Position numbers and translations under genes: made by a program | In this document: one piece after another, positions 2,929 to 5,903 of the stretch | How the letters are laid out: each line of letters starts with the position of its first letter | Position numbering within the stretch: the first letter of the stretch is position 1 | Assembly (NCBI GenBank): GCA_020433835.1 | Contig: JAGRBY010000463.1 | Span: forward strand, 1 to 5,903 | Direction: 5' to 3' | DNA from: Anaerolineae bacterium | GTDB lineage: Bacteria > Chloroflexota > Anaerolineae > 4572-78 > J111 | DNA: 5,903 nucleotides | The notes under the pieces: generated by a model | Told to the model about the DNA's origin: nothing | The model's input: the letters and a program-made list of their open reading frames with translations, nothing else | Databases searched by the model: none

Positions 2929-4926
2929 ATGGTTTCAATCATCGGTAATAAATTTTCAACGCTTGTTCTTGTCCTATCTCTGCTAATTCCAATCCTTAAC
3001 AGAGCCAGCGTCTCGGATGTGCGGGCCTGGTACAGCGACAGCAACAAAACATCCGCTTTAGCCTCAACCAAGTCTGGTCTGCATCCGGCCACCCAGGAGG
3101 AGACAGATGGACGCGTTCAGGATAATCTCATCGCCTTATATACTTTCGAAGAAGGCAGCGGGCTTATTGTGAAAGATGTGTCAGGAGTTGGTGAACCTAT
3201 CGATTTAAATATAAAAAATCCTGAAGCTGTCGAGTGGATTGACGGGGGGGTGGTTATTAAGAAGGAAACAATCATCAGCTCAGCGAGCGCCGCCACAAAA
3301 GTAATTGATGCTGCCAAAGCCAGCAATGAAATCACTATCGAAGCCTGGATTAAACCGGCCAACACCACCCAAGACGGCCCGGCCCGAATTGTGACCCTAT
3401 CGCAAAGCCCCACAAAACGTAACTTTACCATGGCCCAGGGGCTGTGGGGCGACCAGCCGCCGGATCTGTACGACGTTCGACTGCGTTCCACCACCACAAC
3501 ATTAAGCGGAATGCCCTCGCTATCCAGCGACGCCGGCTCACTCACTGCCGAACTTACCCATGTTGTGTTTACACGCAATACGGCCGGTCTGGCGACAACC
3601 TATATCAATGGTGTCAAAGCGGCAAGTCACAATGTAAACGGCAAGTTTTCCAACTGGGACAATAATTATCAGCTGGCGCTGGCGAACGAAATTACCAATA
3701 ACCGGCCCTGGTTAGGTGAATATTACCTGGTAGCGCTTTACAATCGCGCCTTAGATGCCAACGAAATCAGCCAAAACTTTGCTGCCGGCCCCGATGACAG
3801 CGAAATACCTGAACCAACCCCTGATCCCGCCGAAACGCCAACCGCCGAACCGACCGCAACTTCAACCGCCGAACCAACCTCCAGCCCGACCGCCGATCCG
3901 CTGCCGAGCGGGATTAGTTTACAAGTCGAGGCCCCCACTACCATAACAACCGGTGAAACAACCCTGGTCAGCATCAAAGCCAAAAATGTAAAACCCGACG
4001 GCATTTACGGGGTACAGCTAGAACTTCATTTTAATCCGGCGATGATCTCAGCCGATAATGTTCAGGTGCACCCCGATCTCAACTACGTTCTACGGGCCAA
4101 CGCCGATAACACCAGCGGCAAAGTCACGCTGGTAGCCAGTCGGCAGGGTAAGGTCGATGGATTGACCGGCGAGGTGACGCTGATGACGTTCGATATTACC
4201 GCAGCCGACGTAACGGGCGACGTTACCCTGACCTTTGCTAATGAGAAATTGAGCGATCCTGCTGCGGCTCATCTGGATGTCACCACCGAAGCAAAAATTA
4301 TTACCATAGAAGATGACTCGACCGAGCCGACCCCTGAGCCAACCGGTGAGCCGACCCAACAACCCACCAACACGCCTTCCCCCACCCCAACCGGAACCAC
4401 GACCCCGGAACCGACCACCGAACCAACCGTAGAGCCGACGCCGACATCGACCACGGAACCCACGCCGGAACCAACCAGCGAGCCGGGCAATGCCCTTATT
4501 TTCGGTCAAGTTCTTCTAAACGGTCGAGCTGAAGACAACTGGTCAGGCGCTTCCGTGACCGTGGCGGGCACAACCCTAAGCACAATTACCGACCTGGACG
4601 GCAGCTTTGTCATAAACAACATACCAACCGACACCGACTTATCGATTGTCGCCGACGCACCCGCTTACCTATCGGCCGTCTGTACCAATCCCACCATCAT
4701 CGCCCCGGAGACTGAGCTGCAAGCCGTCACCCTTTTAAGCGGCGATATCACCGATGATGAATTAGTCGATGTGGCCGACGCCACCGCCGTCGGTCTCCAG
4801 TTTGGACAAACCGGCTCCGGTCTAACGGCCGATATCAACCTCGATCAGATTATCGACATCTTTGACCTGGTCTTGGTCAGCACCAACTTTGGCCAAGAAG
4901 GGCCACAGGAGTGGGTCTGCCAATAG
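2929..4926 (+). CDS. Secreted LamG-cohesin-dockerin multidomain protein
   Basis: A 665-residue extracellular protein. Residues 1 to about 27 are a signal peptide (hydrophobic core 11-22, cut perhaps near R-A-S-V-S, 25-29). Residues ~67-285 are a LamG/concanavalin A-like lectin domain, with LIALYTFEEGSG (67-78), EITIEAWIKPANTT (134-147) and the closing Y-N-R-A-L (271-275). A linker rich in E-P-T follows (292-326). Residues ~329-461 resemble a cohesin: GVQLELHFNP (361-370) and GEVTLMTFDITA (414-425) are typical strands. A second E-P-T linker is at 464-519. Residues ~521-603 resemble a carboxypeptidase-regulatory or Cna-B-like fold (T-D-L-D-G-S-F, 554-560). Residues 604-657 are a type I dockerin with two calcium loops: D606, D610, D617 and D635, N637, D639, D646. 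Cysteines 585 and 664 may form a disulfide. No catalytic domain or sortase signal is seen. The role is probably carbohydrate or cell-surface binding and scaffolding. It is transcribed alone. A G7 run at 3244-3250 is a possible slippage site. Confidence 0.93.
   Translation: MVSIIGNKFSTLVLVLSLLIPILNRASVSDVRAWYSDSNKTSALASTKSGLHPATQEETDGRVQDNLIALYTFEEGSGLIVKDVSGVGEPIDLNIKNPEAVEWIDGGVVIKKETIISSASAATKVIDAAKASNEITIEAWIKPANTTQDGPARIVTLSQSPTKRNFTMAQGLWGDQPPDLYDVRLRSTTTTLSGMPSLSSDAGSLTAELTHVVFTRNTAGLATTYINGVKAASHNVNGKFSNWDNNYQLALANEITNNRPWLGEYYLVALYNRALDANEISQNFAAGPDDSEIPEPTPDPAETPTAEPTATSTAEPTSSPTADPLPSGISLQVEAPTTITTGETTLVSIKAKNVKPDGIYGVQLELHFNPAMISADNVQVHPDLNYVLRANADNTSGKVTLVASRQGKVDGLTGEVTLMTFDITAADVTGDVTLTFANEKLSDPAAAHLDVTTEAKIITIEDDSTEPTPEPTGEPTQQPTNTPSPTPTGTTTPEPTTEPTVEPTPTSTTEPTPEPTSEPGNALIFGQVLLNGRAEDNWSGASVTVAGTTLSTITDLDGSFVINNIPTDTDLSIVADAPAYLSAVCTNPTIIAPETELQAVTLLSGDITDDELVDVADATAVGLQFGQTGSGLTADINLDQIIDIFDLVLVSTNFGQEGPQEWVCQ
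3802..3906 (+). repeat. E-P-T-rich linker 1 coding repeat
   Basis: Encodes residues 292-326, rich in Glu, Pro, Thr and Ala with recurring A-E-P-T. It joins the LamG and cohesin domains. Such linkers are flexible and, in cellulosomal proteins, often glycosylated. Codons vary between units, so the repeat is old rather than a recent DNA expansion. Confidence 0.75.
4312..4485 (+). repeat. E-P-T-rich linker 2 coding repeat
   Basis: Encodes residues 462-519, mostly Glu, Pro and Thr with recurrent E-P-T and T-P-E-P-T. It joins the cohesin to the regulatory-like and dockerin domains. It is longer than linker 1 and also has mixed codons. Confidence 0.75.
4735..4899 (+). other. Dockerin-coding segment
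   Basis: Residues 603-657 hold two copies of the EF-hand-like calcium loop. Loop 2 is canonical (D635, N637, D639, D643, D646). Loop 1 has Thr608 where Asn is usual but keeps D606, D610 and D617. Each loop is followed by a helix ending in F-G (625-626 and 654-655), which shows the internal duplication of type I dockerins. Confidence 0.8.
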
Positions 4927-4951
4927 TCTACACTCTAAACAACTACCTTGT

Positions 4952-5014
4952 GGAGCGACAAAGTACGTGCCGGAATCCCAAAGCTAGCTTTGGGATTCCC
5001 TACTTTGTTGCTCC
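4952..5014. repeat. 63-bp inverted repeat between convergent genes
   Basis: The core 4972-4999 is a perfect 28-bp palindrome (GGAATCCCAAAGCT and its inverse). Outside it, GGAGCGACAAAGTA (4952-4965) pairs with TACTTTGTTGCTCC (5001-5014) in 13 of 14 positions. The odd position is G against T, which still pairs as G-U in a plus-strand transcript. The left side carries five extra bases (6 at 4966-4971 against 1 at 5000). It starts 25 bp after the dockerin gene's stop and ends 3 bp before the stop of the D-aminoacylase gene, so it could end both transcripts, but neither side has a T-run. A dispersed REP-like element is the alternative. Confidence 0.85.
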
Positions 5015-5017
5015 TCA

Positions 5018-5903
5018 TCAAACTCGCCGGCCCGGCCCATCGACGATGCGGCCGGGTTTGGCGTTGGTATGCTGGCCATCGCGCAGTACCCGCACCCCAT
5101 TAACCCACACCTCGCGAATACCCACCGACAGTTGGTGCGGTTCCTCAAACGTAGCCCGATCGCCAATCGTAGTCGGATCGAAGAGTACCACATCAGCCAT
5201 AAAACCGGGTCGCAGTAACCCTCTATCAAACAGGCCAAGCCGCTGGGCCACTGCGCCGCTCATCTTGCGAATGGCCTCTTCCAGCGGCAGCACCTGCTCA
5301 TCACGCACATACTTACCCAAAATACGCGGATACGATCCGTAAGCCCGCGGATGGTACGGACCAACCGGTTTGGCCCAGGTCGGGTCTAAACCACCCGCAT
5401 CCGTGCCAATGGTCAGCCAGGGTAGTTGCAACTGCCGCTTAAGATTTTCCTCGTCCATCATAAAATAGATGGTATCAATCGACTGCTGTTCCGACAGAAA
5501 CAGATCAAACGCTGCATCGATCCACGCCTGCCCCCGCATCGCCGCAATCTCCGACAGCCGTTTACCGATGTACTGTTGATTCTCCGGCTGCTGAAAACCG
5601 ACCGGCATAATGCCATCCGGGCCACACAAATCGCCTAACGCTTCCCAATCGCCGGACGGATTGAGCGCCTCGGCTCGAACTTTAGCCCGTATCTGGGGAT
5701 CGCGCAGGTTGTCATAGAAGCGACCGTCTGCCTCAACCCACGGCGGCAAAATCGACTCCAGCCCCGTTCCGGCAGCGGGGTACGGATACATATCGGCCGT
5801 CACGTCGATGCCCTCAGCCCGCGCCTGATTGATAATGTCGATGACCTGGGCCATTTTGGACCAGTTGCGCTTTCCGGCAGCTTTCAAGTGATATATCTCA
5901 ACC
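5018..5903 (-). CDS. D-aminoacylase / N-acyl-D-amino-acid deacylase, C-terminal part
   Basis: The amidohydrolase-superfamily enzyme class hydrolyses N-acyl-D-amino acids to D-amino acid and carboxylate in a metal-dependent reaction. The window holds only the last ~294 residues, and the frame stays open to the right edge, where it reads V-E-I-Y-H-L-K-A-A-G-K-R-N-W. This is the family's metal-ligand His segment. A TTG at 5887 is the Leu of that segment and not a start. Other family marks are D-M-Y-P-Y (5791-5777), T-I-G-T-D-A-G-G with the catalytic Asp at 5401-5399, and HPRAYGSYPRILGKYV (from about 5350). The C-terminal beta domain G-L-L-R-P-G-F-M-A-D-V-V-L-F-D-P and the ending G-R-I-V-D-G-P-G-R are typical. 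The missing N-terminus should carry the HxH and Cys ligands. It is convergent with the dockerin gene. A related dihydroorotase-like amidohydrolase is the alternative but less likely. Confidence 0.9.
   Translation of the reverse strand, partial: VEIYHLKAAGKRNWSKMAQVIDIINQARAEGIDVTADMYPYPAAGTGLESILPPWVEADGRFYDNLRDPQIRAKVRAEALNPSGDWEALGDLCGPDGIMPVGFQQPENQQYIGKRLSEIAAMRGQAWIDAAFDLFLSEQQSIDTIYFMMDEENLKRQLQLPWLTIGTDAGGLDPTWAKPVGPYHPRAYGSYPRILGKYVRDEQVLPLEEAIRKMSGAVAQRLGLFDRGLLRPGFMADVVLFDPTTIGDRATFEEPHQLSVGIREVWVNGVRVLRDGQHTNAKPGRIVDGPGRRV

Noticed and set aside
3755..3946. A plus-strand 63-codon Pro-rich frame inside the LamG gene.
   Set aside because: It is an alternative-frame reading of the linker, contained within the larger supported gene.
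4090..4509. Minus-strand frames across the E-P-T linker giving Gly/Arg- and Gly/Val-rich peptides.
   Set aside because: These are antisense readings of Pro/Thr codon repeats, with composition artefacts and no ribosome binding site.
5001..5014. The right arm of the 63-bp inverted repeat as an intrinsic terminator.
   Set aside because: No T-run follows in either direction (TCATCAAAC on plus; CACAAGGTAG on minus), so the intrinsic terminator criteria are not met.
5885..5887. TTG at 5887 as the start of the D-aminoacylase.
   Set aside because: It is the Leu of a conserved V-E-I-Y-H-L-K-A-A-G-K segment, and the frame continues open to the window edge.

Overview
The window looks like a chromosomal stretch from a bacterium with intermediate G+C, most likely a member of the Chloroflexota (Anaerolineae/Caldilineae-like). 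This is inferred from one large secreted protein that joins a LamG-type lectin fold, a cohesin, a carboxypeptidase-regulatory-like domain and a dockerin through E-P-T-rich linkers, and from the many short palindromic and tandem repeats between genes. The taxon was not tested by any search.

Layout, left to right. (1) At 1-36 the first codons of a minus-strand gene run off the left edge. It has a good ribosome binding site, and its leader is almost entirely a 77-nt hairpin built from GGGAGTA-like heptads (65-141). Upstream of that (145-176) is a promoter with a TTGACA -35, a TATAAT -10 and an over-long 20-bp spacer containing a 16-bp dyad next to the -35. This is the arrangement of MerR-family-activated promoters. 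(2) 177-494 is non-coding and repeat-rich: a 120-bp MITE-like palindromic element (282-401) and an octamer tandem repeat (436-467). (3) 495-2454 is a minus-strand two-gene operon: a MerR-family regulator (1687-2454) followed 10 bp later by a 12-helix MFS transporter (495-1676). The transporter's Shine-Dalgarno sequence overlaps the regulator's stop codon. A 29-bp interrupted palindrome lies just upstream of merR on a candidate promoter. (4) 2455-2928 is a non-coding divergent region with a shortened second copy of the MITE-like element (2612-2678), a decamer repeat, switchable hairpin arms and a candidate promoter for the next gene. (5) 2929-4926 encodes the 665-residue secreted LamG-cohesin-dockerin protein. 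(6) 4927-5017 holds a 63-bp near-perfect inverted repeat between convergent genes. (7) 5018-5903 is the C-terminal part of a minus-strand D-aminoacylase / N-acyl-D-amino-acid deacylase whose start lies beyond the right edge.

How the genes may work together: the regulator and the transporter form a classic effector-controlled efflux or uptake unit, and the MerR-type promoter at 145-176 suggests that the leftmost gene may belong to the same or a similar regulon. The cohesin/dockerin protein is extracellular and could self-assemble or recruit partners. Its convergent neighbour, the D-aminoacylase, has no evident functional link to it. The best candidates for novelty are the MerR-type promoter joined to a heptad-hairpin leader, the single-chain cohesin-plus-dockerin protein, and the related MITE-like elements on both sides of the merR-MFS operon.
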